NCBI GenBank assembly: GCA_035307765.1
Contig: DATGHU010000005.1
Coordinates: 62,001 to 126,000, forward strand
From: a bacterium
Lineage (GTDB): Bacteria; Sysuimicrobiota; Sysuimicrobiia; Sysuimicrobiales; Segetimicrobiaceae
Length of the DNA stretch: 64,000 nt
Direction of reading: 5' to 3'
Shown here: positions 20,067-27,324 of the stretch, in pieces
Numbering within the stretch: position 1 is the first letter of the stretch
Layout: each line of letters begins with the position of its first letter
Program-made: the position numbers and the translations under genes
Notes under the pieces: generated by a model
What the model saw: the letters and a program-made list of their open reading frames with translations, nothing else
The model's database searches: none
Told to the model about the DNA's origin: nothing

Positions 20067-21293
20067 GTGGCCACCCCGTCTCGCCACCCGACGCGGCGCG
20101 GGACGGACCTGGCCTGGGTCTCCCTCCTGCACGTCTGGAACGATGGGTTGACCGCGGGGCTCACCGTCCTCCTCCCCTTCATCGCCGCCGATCTCCACCT
20201 GGGCTACGCGCGGGCCGGCCTGCTTCGAACGGCCCATATTTTGGCGATGAGCGGGGCGCAGATCCCGCTCGCCGCACTGGCGGGGCGCGCGGGCGAGCGG
20301 GCCGTGCTCGGGCTCGGGTTGGCCTGGTTCGGCGGGGCCTGTGCCGCGCTCGGCGCCGCCGCCACCTTCGCGATCGCGCTGGGCTGGGTGGCCGCCGCGG
20401 GGATCGGTGCGGGGGCGTACCACCCCATCGCCACCAACAGGATCGCCCGCGTCGCCGACCCCCGCGGACGGGGCCGGGCGGTCGGCGCGCTCAACGTCGC
20501 CGGCGACATCGGGAAGTTTTCGCTCCCGGCGGCGGCGGGGATCCTCGCCACCCTGGTGGGGTGGCGGGCGGGCATCGCAAGCCTGGGGGGGCTCGGGGCC
20601 GCCGTCGGGCTGGCGTATCTCTGGGCCCACCGGCACCCCGGGGGTGACCCGCAACCGTCGACCGAGGAACCGGACCGCACGAGGGGAGCGTCGACCTGGT
20701 GGGGGATCCATCGCCCCCGGGCCTTCGCCGTGATGACGGCGATCGGGGTGATCGACCAGGGGACCCGGTCCGCGGCTCTGACCTTCCTCCCGTTCCTGCT
20801 GGTGGCGCGCGGATTTGGGAAGGCCGAAGTCGGCGGCCTCTTCGCGGTCATGACGCTCGGCGGCGCAACGGGGAAGTTCGTCTGCGGCTGGCTGACCGAC
20901 CTGATCGGCGACCGGCCGGTGATCCTGACCACCGAAGCGGTCACGGCCGCCGGGGTGATCGGCCTGCTCTGGCCGCACGGCGCCGCGGTGTTTGCGGTCT
21001 ACCTCACCGCCCTCGGCATCGTCCTGAACGGTACCTCATCGGTCCTCTATGCCGGGGTGGCGGCTCTGGTGGATCAGGTGCGGGGACAGCGCGCGTACGG
21101 GGTGTTCTATACGATCACGTTTCTGGGCTCTGCGATTGCCCCCGCCGCCTACGGCGTGATCGCCGACCGATCGGGGCTGGCCGCCGTGTTTTGGACGCTG
21201 GGACTCGTCACGATAACCATCCTCCCGCTCGCCCTTCTGTTGCCCCGACACGACTTCCCCGCCGCCGCACCGATCGCCCCCGGAGGCGCGTGA
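20067..21293 (+). CDS. MFS exporter, fosmidomycin-resistance-like
   Basis: About 408 residues and 12 predicted transmembrane helices. The N-terminal LLHVWNDGLTAGLTVLLP pattern (histidine and ND in the first helix) is typical of the Fsr-type major facilitator subgroup, as is GAYHPIATNRIA. Central cytoplasmic loop near residues 195-215. I chose the GTG at 20067 (GAGG a few nt upstream); an ATG at 20010 is in frame but has no ribosome-binding site. Divergent from the small membrane-protein operon and convergent with larC. Probably exports a small molecule; substrate unknown. Confidence 0.88.
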   Translation: MATPSRHPTRRGTDLAWVSLLHVWNDGLTAGLTVLLPFIAADLHLGYARAGLLRTAHILAMSGAQIPLAALAGRAGERAVLGLGLAWFGGACAALGAAATFAIALGWVAAAGIGAGAYHPIATNRIARVADPRGRGRAVGALNVAGDIGKFSLPAAAGILATLVGWRAGIASLGGLGAAVGLAYLWAHRHPGGDPQPSTEEPDRTRGASTWWGIHRPRAFAVMTAIGVIDQGTRSAALTFLPFLLVARGFGKAEVGGLFAVMTLGGATGKFVCGWLTDLIGDRPVILTTEAVTAAGVIGLLWPHGAAVFAVYLTALGIVLNGTSSVLYAGVAALVDQVRGQRAYGVFYTITFLGSAIAPAAYGVIADRSGLAAVFWTLGLVTITILPLALLLPRHDFPAAAPIAPGGA

Positions 21294-21306
21294 CCCGGGG
21301 GGTCAC
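21290..21306. terminator. Inverted repeat spanning both stop codons of convergent genes
   Basis: GTGACC-CGGGG-GGTCAC is a perfect 6-bp stem with a 5-nt loop. It contains the TGA of the MFS gene (21291-21293) in one arm and the TGA of larC (complement of 21303-21305) in the other. It could act as a short bidirectional terminator, but there is no T tract on either side. Confidence 0.4.
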
Positions 21307-22535
21307 CGCGGCCGCGCGCGCTCCCCGAGCACGGCGGCCGCACGATGGGCCGCGGCGATCACCCATTTCACGGGGACACCGTGCTGCTGGGCGAGGGCGC
21401 GGCACACCTCAAACTCGGGGGTCATCGTCAGCACCCCCGACAGATCCTCGGCGACCTTGACGGCAACGGAACCGAACTCGGTTTCGACCTCGACCCGGCG
21501 GCGCCCGACCGAAAACCGGGTCACCTCGTAGACCCTGACCCCCAGCGTGGTCGTCTCGGCGAGGAGAATGCCGTAGAGCGCCCGCACCCGGTCGGGAATC
21601 GCGAGCACCCGCAGGAGATGTCCGGGGCGGCCTTTCTTCATCACGGCGGGGATCGTCATCACATCGAGCGCGCCGGCCGCGAGCAACCGCGCTTCGACGT
21701 GCGGGAAGAGCTGCGGGTTCATATCGTCGATGGACGTCTCCAGAACCGCGAGCCGCTCGACGCGGGCGTCGGCCGATCCGGCGTCGATCCGCTCCGCCTC
21801 GGACGGTATCGATGCGGCTTCCCCCAGCGCCTCCCCCACGAACAGCCGGAGAACGTTGGCCCTCGGCGGATCGGCCTTCCCGGCCCCGACGCCGATGCCC
21901 TCCAGCCGCATGGGGGGAAGGGGCCCCCACCCGCTGACGAGGGTCCCCAGCAACACCGCACCGGTGGGCGTGAGCAGTTCGCCCTCGACCTCGCCGGCAT
22001 ACACCGGCATCCCTTCGATCAGCACCGCGGTGGCGGGGGCCGGGACCGGGATGATGCCGTGGTCGGTCCGGACCCACCCGCGGCCGAGATTCACCGGGGA
22101 GGCGACGAGACGGTCCAGGGCGAGGGCGCGCACCCCCGCCAAGACCCCCACGACGTCCACCAGGGTGTCCAGGCCTCCCAACTCATGAAGGTGCACCTCG
22201 GCGATCGGCGTCGCGTGGACCCCCGCCTCGACCGCGGCCAGCCGTTCCAGCACCCGCGCGGCGTTGGTAGCGAGGGCGCGATCGATCCGGCTCTCGGCGA
22301 GCAGTCGGGCCAAAACGGGATAGGGCCGCGAGTGGGGCGGTCCGTCCTCCAGGACCTCGACGCGAGCGGCCGGAACGCCGCGGCGATCGACACGGCTGAT
22401 CGCGACCCGCACGGAAACGCCGAGGTCGGCGACGACATCGCGCAGCGCGGCCTCGGTCCAGCCGGCGCCCAGCAGCGCGCCGAGCAGCATGTCGCCGCTC
22501 GCCCCGCTCGCACAGTCAAGGTAGCCGATGCGCAT
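21303..22535 (-). CDS. larC: LarC, nickel insertion protein for the pincer cofactor
   Basis: 410 residues in one uninterrupted frame: N-terminal GYLDCASGASGDMLLGALL, an acidic/His-rich middle (HLHELGGLDTLVDVVG), and a C-terminal part with ETSIDDMNPQ and KKGRPGHLLRVL. LarC inserts nickel into the bis-thiolated pyridinium mononucleotide, in a CTP-dependent step, to give the nickel-pincer nucleotide used by lactate racemase-type enzymes. In Lactobacillus plantarum the gene is split and read through a programmed frameshift; here LarC1 and LarC2 are continuous. The start overlaps larB by 20 nt. Last gene of the lar operon. Confidence 0.96.
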   Translation of the reverse strand: MRIGYLDCASGASGDMLLGALLGAGWTEAALRDVVADLGVSVRVAISRVDRRGVPAARVEVLEDGPPHSRPYPVLARLLAESRIDRALATNAARVLERLAAVEAGVHATPIAEVHLHELGGLDTLVDVVGVLAGVRALALDRLVASPVNLGRGWVRTDHGIIPVPAPATAVLIEGMPVYAGEVEGELLTPTGAVLLGTLVSGWGPLPPMRLEGIGVGAGKADPPRANVLRLFVGEALGEAASIPSEAERIDAGSADARVERLAVLETSIDDMNPQLFPHVEARLLAAGALDVMTIPAVMKKGRPGHLLRVLAIPDRVRALYGILLAETTTLGVRVYEVTRFSVGRRRVEVETEFGSVAVKVAEDLSGVLTMTPEFEVCRALAQQHGVPVKWVIAAAHRAAAVLGERARPR

Positions 22536-23331
22536 CGGCGTCGCGGCTCACGGGGTGCCCGCCGTCGGCGGGCTGGGAGGCGCCCGCCGGGGTGGCATTG
22601 ATGACCGCGGCCAGATACCCGGCACCGTACCCGTTGTCGATGTTGACGACGGCGACCCCCGGCGCGCAGGCGTTGAGCATGGTCAACAACGGTGCCAGCC
22701 CGTTGAGGTGGACGCCGTACCCCACGCTGGTGGGAACCCCGATCACCGGGACGCGGGTGAGTCCCGCCACCACCGCGGGGAGCGCGCCGTCCATCCCCGC
22801 CACGACGACCAGCGCCCGCGCGCGTTCGAGCAACTCCCGCTGGGCCGCCAATCGGTGAAGGCCGGCCACGCCCACATCGTACGCGCGGATCACCGCCGCT
22901 CCCATCGCCTCGGCGGTCCATGCGGCCTCCTCCGCCACCCCGATATCCCCCGTCCCGGCGGTCAGGACCCCGACGCAGCCGGTGGGGTGCCCGGGCGGCG
23001 TCCCGACGACGACGAGCGACGCCTCTGGGACGTGGCGGGCGTCCGGGATCGCCTGGAGCACCCGGGCCGCGACCTCCGGAGCGGCTCGGGTCAGCAGGAC
23101 CGCGGCATCGGTCCGGCGCAGCGCCCGCGTGATGTCGACGATCTGCTCAAACGTTTTGCCGGGGCAGTAAACCGCCTCCGCCGCCCGGCGGCGGAGGGCG
23201 CGATGCGTGTCCACCTTCGCGAACCCCAGGTCGGCAAACGGCAGCCAGCGGAGCGCGTCGAGGGCGGCTTCGATGCTCGTGCGTCCCGCGCGCACGTCGC
23301 GCAGAAGGCGGCCGAGCGCGTCTTCGTTCAC
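22516..23331 (-). CDS. larB: LarB, pyridinium-3,5-biscarboxylic acid mononucleotide synthase
   Basis: 271 residues from a GTG at 23331 that overlaps the larE stop as GTGA. N-terminal helical stretch, then FAKVDTHRALRRRAAEAVYCPGK with the conserved Cys near residue 54, then a PurE/AIR-carboxylase-like domain (GTGDIGVAEEAAWTAE, VGVAGLHRL, VVVAGMDGALPAVV, IGVPTSVGYG). LarB carboxylates the pyridinium ring of nicotinic acid adenine dinucleotide and splits off AMP, giving the precursor that LarE thiolates. Second last of the operon. Confidence 0.96.
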   Translation of the reverse strand: MNEDALGRLLRDVRAGRTSIEAALDALRWLPFADLGFAKVDTHRALRRRAAEAVYCPGKTFEQIVDITRALRRTDAAVLLTRAAPEVAARVLQAIPDARHVPEASLVVVGTPPGHPTGCVGVLTAGTGDIGVAEEAAWTAEAMGAAVIRAYDVGVAGLHRLAAQRELLERARALVVVAGMDGALPAVVAGLTRVPVIGVPTSVGYGVHLNGLAPLLTMLNACAPGVAVVNIDNGYGAGYLAAVINATPAGASQPADGGHPVSRDADAHRLP

Positions 23332-24203
23332 GGGCGCGCCCCCCCCGCCTCCCGCTGCGCCCGCAGCGCCTCCGCGGTCAGGGCGCCCGACCGGAGGCCG
23401 CGCGGATCGACCGCGACCTCGCGGAACCCAAGTGCCCGGAGCGCGACCGTCACTTGGGGCGCCAGGGTGAGGAGCCGAGTCATCTCGGTCAGCGGCACCT
23501 CGATCCGGGCGACCTCGCCGTGGTGTCGAACCCGAACTTCGGGAAAGCCGAGCCCGTGGAGCACGCGCTCGCCCTCCTCGACCTGGCGAAGGGCCACCAG
23601 GGTCACCGGCATCCCGTGCGGCAGGCGGGAGGCGAGGCACGGCGACGCCGGCTTGTCCCAAATCTCCAGCCCCCTCCCGCGGGCGAGCCCGCGGATCTCC
23701 TCTTTGGTCAGTCCGGCCTCGACCAGGGGGGCCCGCACCGCGAACTCCGCCGCGGCCCGCATCCCGGGACGGTAGTCCCCGAGGTCGTCCGCGTTGGCCC
23801 CGTAGACCACCGCGGCGAAGCCGAGATCTCCGGCCAGGGCGCCGAGACGCGTGAAGAGTGCGTGCTTGCAGAAGTAGCAGCGCTGGACGTCGTTCCGCCG
23901 GTAGCGGGGGTCCTCGAACTCGTCCGTCTCGACGATGAGGTGGCGTACCCCGATCGCCGCCGCGATCCGCCGGGCCACCGTGAGCTCGTCGCGGGCGAGC
24001 GAGGGGGAGACGGCGGTCGCCCCGACACACCGGTTCCCCAGCACCTCCGCGGCCGCGGCGAGCAGGTACGCGCTGTCCACTCCTCCCGAGAACGCCACGA
24101 CCACCCCGGCGAAACCGCGCAGCGTCTCGTTCAGCCTCGCGACCTTGACCGCGAGCGGCTCGCGCGTCGGGCCGACGGGCTGGGGTGCCGCGCGCTCGAG
24201 CAT
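23328..24203 (-). CDS. larE: LarE, ATP-dependent sulfur insertase, probable Fe-S type
   Basis: 291 residues. PP-loop ATP pyrophosphatase motif SGGVDS (39-44) adenylates the substrate carboxylates. Three cysteines stand out: Cys110 and Cys113 (CYFC) and Cys190 (SPCLASR). The L. plantarum enzyme uses one sacrificial Cys equivalent to Cys190; homologues with the extra CxxC pair, such as the Thermotoga one, bind a [4Fe-4S] cluster that can carry the sulfur catalytically. This protein has the three-Cys arrangement, so I infer the cluster type. Sits 12 nt after the larA-like stop and overlaps larB by 4 nt. Confidence 0.94.
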   Translation of the reverse strand: MLERAAPQPVGPTREPLAVKVARLNETLRGFAGVVVAFSGGVDSAYLLAAAAEVLGNRCVGATAVSPSLARDELTVARRIAAAIGVRHLIVETDEFEDPRYRRNDVQRCYFCKHALFTRLGALAGDLGFAAVVYGANADDLGDYRPGMRAAAEFAVRAPLVEAGLTKEEIRGLARGRGLEIWDKPASPCLASRLPHGMPVTLVALRQVEEGERVLHGLGFPEVRVRHHGEVARIEVPLTEMTRLLTLAPQVTVALRALGFREVAVDPRGLRSGALTAEALRAQREAGGARP

Positions 24204-24215
24204 GCCGGCCTGGCC

Positions 24216-25544
24216 TTAGACCGTCCGCGCGCCCACGGCCGCAGCCGCGAGCGGGGAGACGAGCGTGCCGTCGGCGCTGAACCCCAGCGCAAACGGCTTC
24301 GAGGTGACCTTGGCGTGCGGGGCGAGATCGGGGACGAGGGCGGTTGAGACCGCCACCTCTCCCAAGGCCAGCGTGTTCCGAATGTAGACAAGGCGCTCGG
24401 TCCCCGGCGGGGTCGGCCGTTGGGTGGTCAGGAGCGCCGTCCAGATGGCATCCCGATCGGCGACCATGATCACCGGCAGACGCGAGCCCTCTGTGATCGC
24501 AGCGGTGATGCCGTTCATGTAGGTGGGCTCGAGATCGATCTTGTCCACTACCCGCCGCACGGTCAGGTCCGCCATCCCAATCCCGGTGGCGTTGCCGTGG
24601 GTCTCCTCGGTCAGATCGAGGACCACGATCCGCCTGATCGTGGGGCCGCCGGTGACGTGCGAGAGATACCGACCGGTGATGTTCGGGTCCATGCCGTCGC
24701 CGCTGATGTTCTTCCCGATCTCCTGGACAACGAGCACGTCGATGTCCCGCACCGGCAGGCTGGGCATGAGCTCGCGCGCGCGTGCCAGGAGCCCTGGTTC
24801 CCGCTCCACGAACGCCTCGCTCGGCACGACGGCGATCTCGACCGGGATATCGTAGGCATCCTCGACCACCGCGACGCCGAACACCAGCGGCGTCTTCTCG
24901 CGCACGATCGGCCAGGCCTCGAGCAGCCGCGGACCGAGGTCGTTCGGGCCGGTGGCGTGGATCGACATCGCCCCCCGCTGCTTCCCGGCACCGATGACCG
25001 ACATTTTGATCAGGCCGCTCTCAATCGGCCCACGGAACAGCGTGTGCGGCTTGACCCGGCCCACGACGACGGCGGCATCTGCGGCGAGGGCGTTCCGATC
25101 CCAAAAGACCCCGGACCCATCGCCGAGGCGGCCCAACTCGACGACCTCCATCCCCGAGACGATCGGCGCGCCGATCCGCGCCTCGGTCACCCCGAGCGCG
25201 GCGAGAACTTCCACCTGCCCCTCCGCCGTGGCCCCGCCGTGGCTGCCCATCGCCGGAAAGACGAAGGGCGCGGCGCCGTGGCGCTTCAACGCCGCGACCA
25301 CGGCGGCCGTGATCCGATCGATCTCCGCCACCCCCCGGCTGCCCACGGCGACGGCGACGCGACCGCCCTTCGGGATCCGGCGCACAATCTCCGGAGCATC
25401 GATCCGCCGGTGAATCTCGGCGTCCACGTCGCAGCGGCCGGGCGTGGGCCACCGCTGGCTCACCCGCACCATTTCCGGGAGCGGCACTTCGCGCGGCGCA
25501 CGGATGCCCCCCAAGGTCGTGGGCGCGATCCGATCCTGTGTCAT
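24216..25544 (-). CDS. LarA-like nickel-pincer-dependent racemase/epimerase (DUF2088)
   Basis: 442 residues from the ATG at 25544, with GGAGG 7 nt upstream. It has the DUF2088/lactate racemase N-terminal fold with cofactor and catalytic positions in the expected spacing: His102 in GSHGGA, Lys165 and His167 in VKPHTLFRG, Lys180 and His196 in SIHATG. These line up with the His108/His174/Lys184/His200 pattern of characterised LarA. It belongs to a divergent branch (VAVGSRGVAEID near the N-terminus), so lactate need not be the substrate; other LarA homologues act on other 2-hydroxyacids. Its cofactor makers LarE, LarB and LarC follow directly. Confidence 0.88.
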   Translation of the reverse strand: MTQDRIAPTTLGGIRAPREVPLPEMVRVSQRWPTPGRCDVDAEIHRRIDAPEIVRRIPKGGRVAVAVGSRGVAEIDRITAAVVAALKRHGAAPFVFPAMGSHGGATAEGQVEVLAALGVTEARIGAPIVSGMEVVELGRLGDGSGVFWDRNALAADAAVVVGRVKPHTLFRGPIESGLIKMSVIGAGKQRGAMSIHATGPNDLGPRLLEAWPIVREKTPLVFGVAVVEDAYDIPVEIAVVPSEAFVEREPGLLARARELMPSLPVRDIDVLVVQEIGKNISGDGMDPNITGRYLSHVTGGPTIRRIVVLDLTEETHGNATGIGMADLTVRRVVDKIDLEPTYMNGITAAITEGSRLPVIMVADRDAIWTALLTTQRPTPPGTERLVYIRNTLALGEVAVSTALVPDLAPHAKVTSKPFALGFSADGTLVSPLAAAAVGARTV

Positions 25545-25564
25545 CGCCATCCCTCCACCGTCGT

Positions 25565-26047
25565 TCACAGTTTGTAGCCGATCTTCCGGAGCAGATCGTG
25601 CCGCCAGGCCTTGCCCTCCTCGCCTTCGACCCCCAGCGGCGGCTGGCCGTCCACCACCCCCAGCACGCCCCGCCCATGCCCGGTGGCGGCCACGATCACC
25701 TCGACGGGGTTTGCCGTCGCGCAGTAGATCTGGCAGACCTCCGGCACCTGCCGCACGGCGCCCAGGACATTGACGGGGTAGGCGTTCCCCAGCATGATCA
25801 GGAAGGTGTGCCCGCACCCCACGGCCGCGGCGTTTCGGGCGGCCAGGTCGACGAGCGCGGAATCGGTCCCGGTCGTGCGAACGAGGCGCGCGCCGCTGGC
25901 CTCGCAGAACGCCAGCCCGAACCGGATGCCGGGAACCGCCCCCACCAGGGCCTCGTGCAGGTCCTCGACGGTCTTGATGAAGTGGGACTGGCCAAAGATC
26001 AGGTTGAGCCCGTCCGGGTTCTCCAGCGGCACCGCGTGCAGCTCCAT
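25565..26047 (-). CDS. Adenosine-specific kinase family protein (PF04008)
   Basis: 160 residues, a compact single-domain protein matching the PF04008 family: FGQSHFIKTVEDLHEAL near residue 20, LAFCEASGARLVR, GCGHTFLIMLGNAYP near 78, and CQIYCATANPVEVIVA near 104. It is known mainly from archaea and some thermophilic bacteria and has been described as an adenosine-specific kinase, though its role in cells is poorly defined. It precedes the larA-like gene by 20 nt and heads the lar operon. Because the LarB and LarE reactions release AMP, a link to adenosine nucleotide handling is possible; that is inference. Confidence 0.88.
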   Translation of the reverse strand: MELHAVPLENPDGLNLIFGQSHFIKTVEDLHEALVGAVPGIRFGLAFCEASGARLVRTTGTDSALVDLAARNAAAVGCGHTFLIMLGNAYPVNVLGAVRQVPEVCQIYCATANPVEVIVAATGHGRGVLGVVDGQPPLGVEGEEGKAWRHDLLRKIGYKL

Positions 26048-26178
26048 GCGCGACCCTCCGACTAGGGTTCTTCCACCGCGGCTTCCCGCACTCCTGGCCC
26101 CGCGAGGGCCGCCCTCCGCCCGCGGAGAAGTATCGGGCGTGCCGGCGGACGATCCCCCCGCGGCGCAAGAGGTGGTCG

Positions 26179-26871
26179 ATGCACCTGCTCAACGATCGGG
26201 ACGCCGAGACGGTACGGGCCCGGCTGGCCGCCCTCGCCCAGCCCGTCCGGCTCGTCTACTTCACCGAGGGCACCTCGGGACTGATCATCCCGGGTCGGGA
26301 GTGCCGGTACTGCGCCGAGACCCTCCGGCTGCTGGAGGACGTCGCCGGCTGTTCGGCGCAGGTCACCCTCGAGGTCCACGACCGCCTGACCGACCCCGAA
26401 CCCTTCGGACGCTACCGGATCGACCGGGTCCCCGGACTGGTCGTGCTGGGGGCGCAGGACTTCGGGATTCGCTACTACGGGCTCCCCGCGGGGTACGAGC
26501 TCGGGACCCTGCTGGGCATCATCGTGGATGTGGGACGCGGGGGCGCGGACCTCAGCGCGGACGCCCGGGGCGCCCTGGCCCAGCTTGCCGGTGACGTTCA
26601 CCTTCAGGTGTACGTCACCCCGACCTGACCGCACTGCCCGCGTGCAGCCAGGCTGGCTGCGGCTCTGGCGATTGAAAGCCCGCGCGTGCGGGCGGACATC
26701 ATCGAGGCGGCGGAGTTCCCCGATCTCGTCGAGCGGTACGCGGTGCGCGGCGTCCCGAAGACGATCTTGAACGACCGGCTCTTCATTGACGGCGCGGTTC
26801 CCGAGTCCGACCTCGTCGCCGCGGTCGGACAAGCGGGCGGCGATGGCGCCGGTGCGGAGGGAACGACATGA
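26179..26871 (+). CDS. Two-domain glutaredoxin-like disulfide oxidoreductase (PDO), probable selenoprotein with in-frame TGA
   Basis: Read straight through the TGA at 26626-26628 (codon 150) the frame gives 230 residues, the normal length of protein disulfide oxidoreductases built from two thioredoxin folds. Domain 1 has CRYC (42-45) and the cis-Pro motif VPGL near 83. Domain 2 begins VHLQVYVTPT, then the TGA, then PHC (151-153) and later GVPKT, the second cis-Pro. The TGA therefore stands exactly where the first Cys of the second CxxC should be, giving U-P-H-C. In known PDOs the C-terminal site is the reactive one. AGAGGTGG lies upstream of the ATG. The true stop overlaps the OsmC start as ATGA. 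A sequencing error or mutation is the alternative, but the downstream hairpin supports selenocysteine. Confidence 0.82.
26626..26660 (+). promoter_or_regulatory. Putative bacterial SECIS element following UGA codon 150
   Basis: After the TGA (26626-26628) come 15 nt, then a perfect 7-bp stem: GCAGCCA (26644-26650), loop GGC (26651-26653), TGGCTGC (26654-26660). The apical loop begins 22 nt after the UGA and its first two bases are G. This fits the published bacterial SECIS pattern (small loop with a G in the first two positions, about 16-37 nt from UGA). The hairpin is inside the coding region, as in all bacterial selenoprotein mRNAs. Confidence 0.65.
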
Positions 26872-27281
26872 ACGCCACGGTGCGCTGGACGTCGGGAATG
26901 GGATTCAGCGGGCTGGGGGCGGCGGGAGTCTCCATCGCCATGGACGCCCACCCGGAGCACGGGGGCCGGGACACCGGTCCGTCGCCGATGGAAACCGTGC
27001 TCCTGGCGCTGGGAGGATGCACCGGCATGGACGTGGTCAGCATCTTGCAGAAGATGCGGGCGCCGCTTTCGGGTCTCGAGATCCGGATCGTTGCCGAGCG
27101 GGCGGACGCTCACCCCAAGGTCTTCACGCGGATCGCGCTGGAGTACGTCTTCTCCGGTAAGGATCTCACCCCGGAGCAGGTGACCCGCGCCGTGGAACTC
27201 AGCCAGACCCGCTACTGCTCGGTTTCGGCGATGCTGCAGAAGGTGACGGAATTCACCTACACCTGGCGAATCGACGCCTGA
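26868..27281 (+). CDS. OsmC/Ohr family protein
   Basis: 137 residues with both redox cysteines of the OsmC fold: Cys in LALGGCTGMD (near residue 51) and Cys in TRYCSVSAM (near 117), plus the SPMETVLLALGG helix start. OsmC-type proteins reduce organic hydroperoxides through a Cys pair that needs a thiol reductant. The ATG overlaps the stop of the disulfide-oxidoreductase gene (ATGA), so the two are translationally coupled and may be a reductase-peroxidase pair; the pairing is inference. Confidence 0.92.
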   Translation: MNATVRWTSGMGFSGLGAAGVSIAMDAHPEHGGRDTGPSPMETVLLALGGCTGMDVVSILQKMRAPLSGLEIRIVAERADAHPKVFTRIALEYVFSGKDLTPEQVTRAVELSQTRYCSVSAMLQKVTEFTYTWRIDA

Positions 27282-27324
27282 GCTCCCCGCGCGGAAGGTC
27301 GGCGGCACTGCCGGGCGTGGGAGG

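Noticed and set aside
26626-26628. TGA as the true end of a 149-residue single-domain protein
   Set aside because: The second thioredoxin fold, CxxC remnant, cis-Pro motif and ATGA overlap all continue in the same frame after it.
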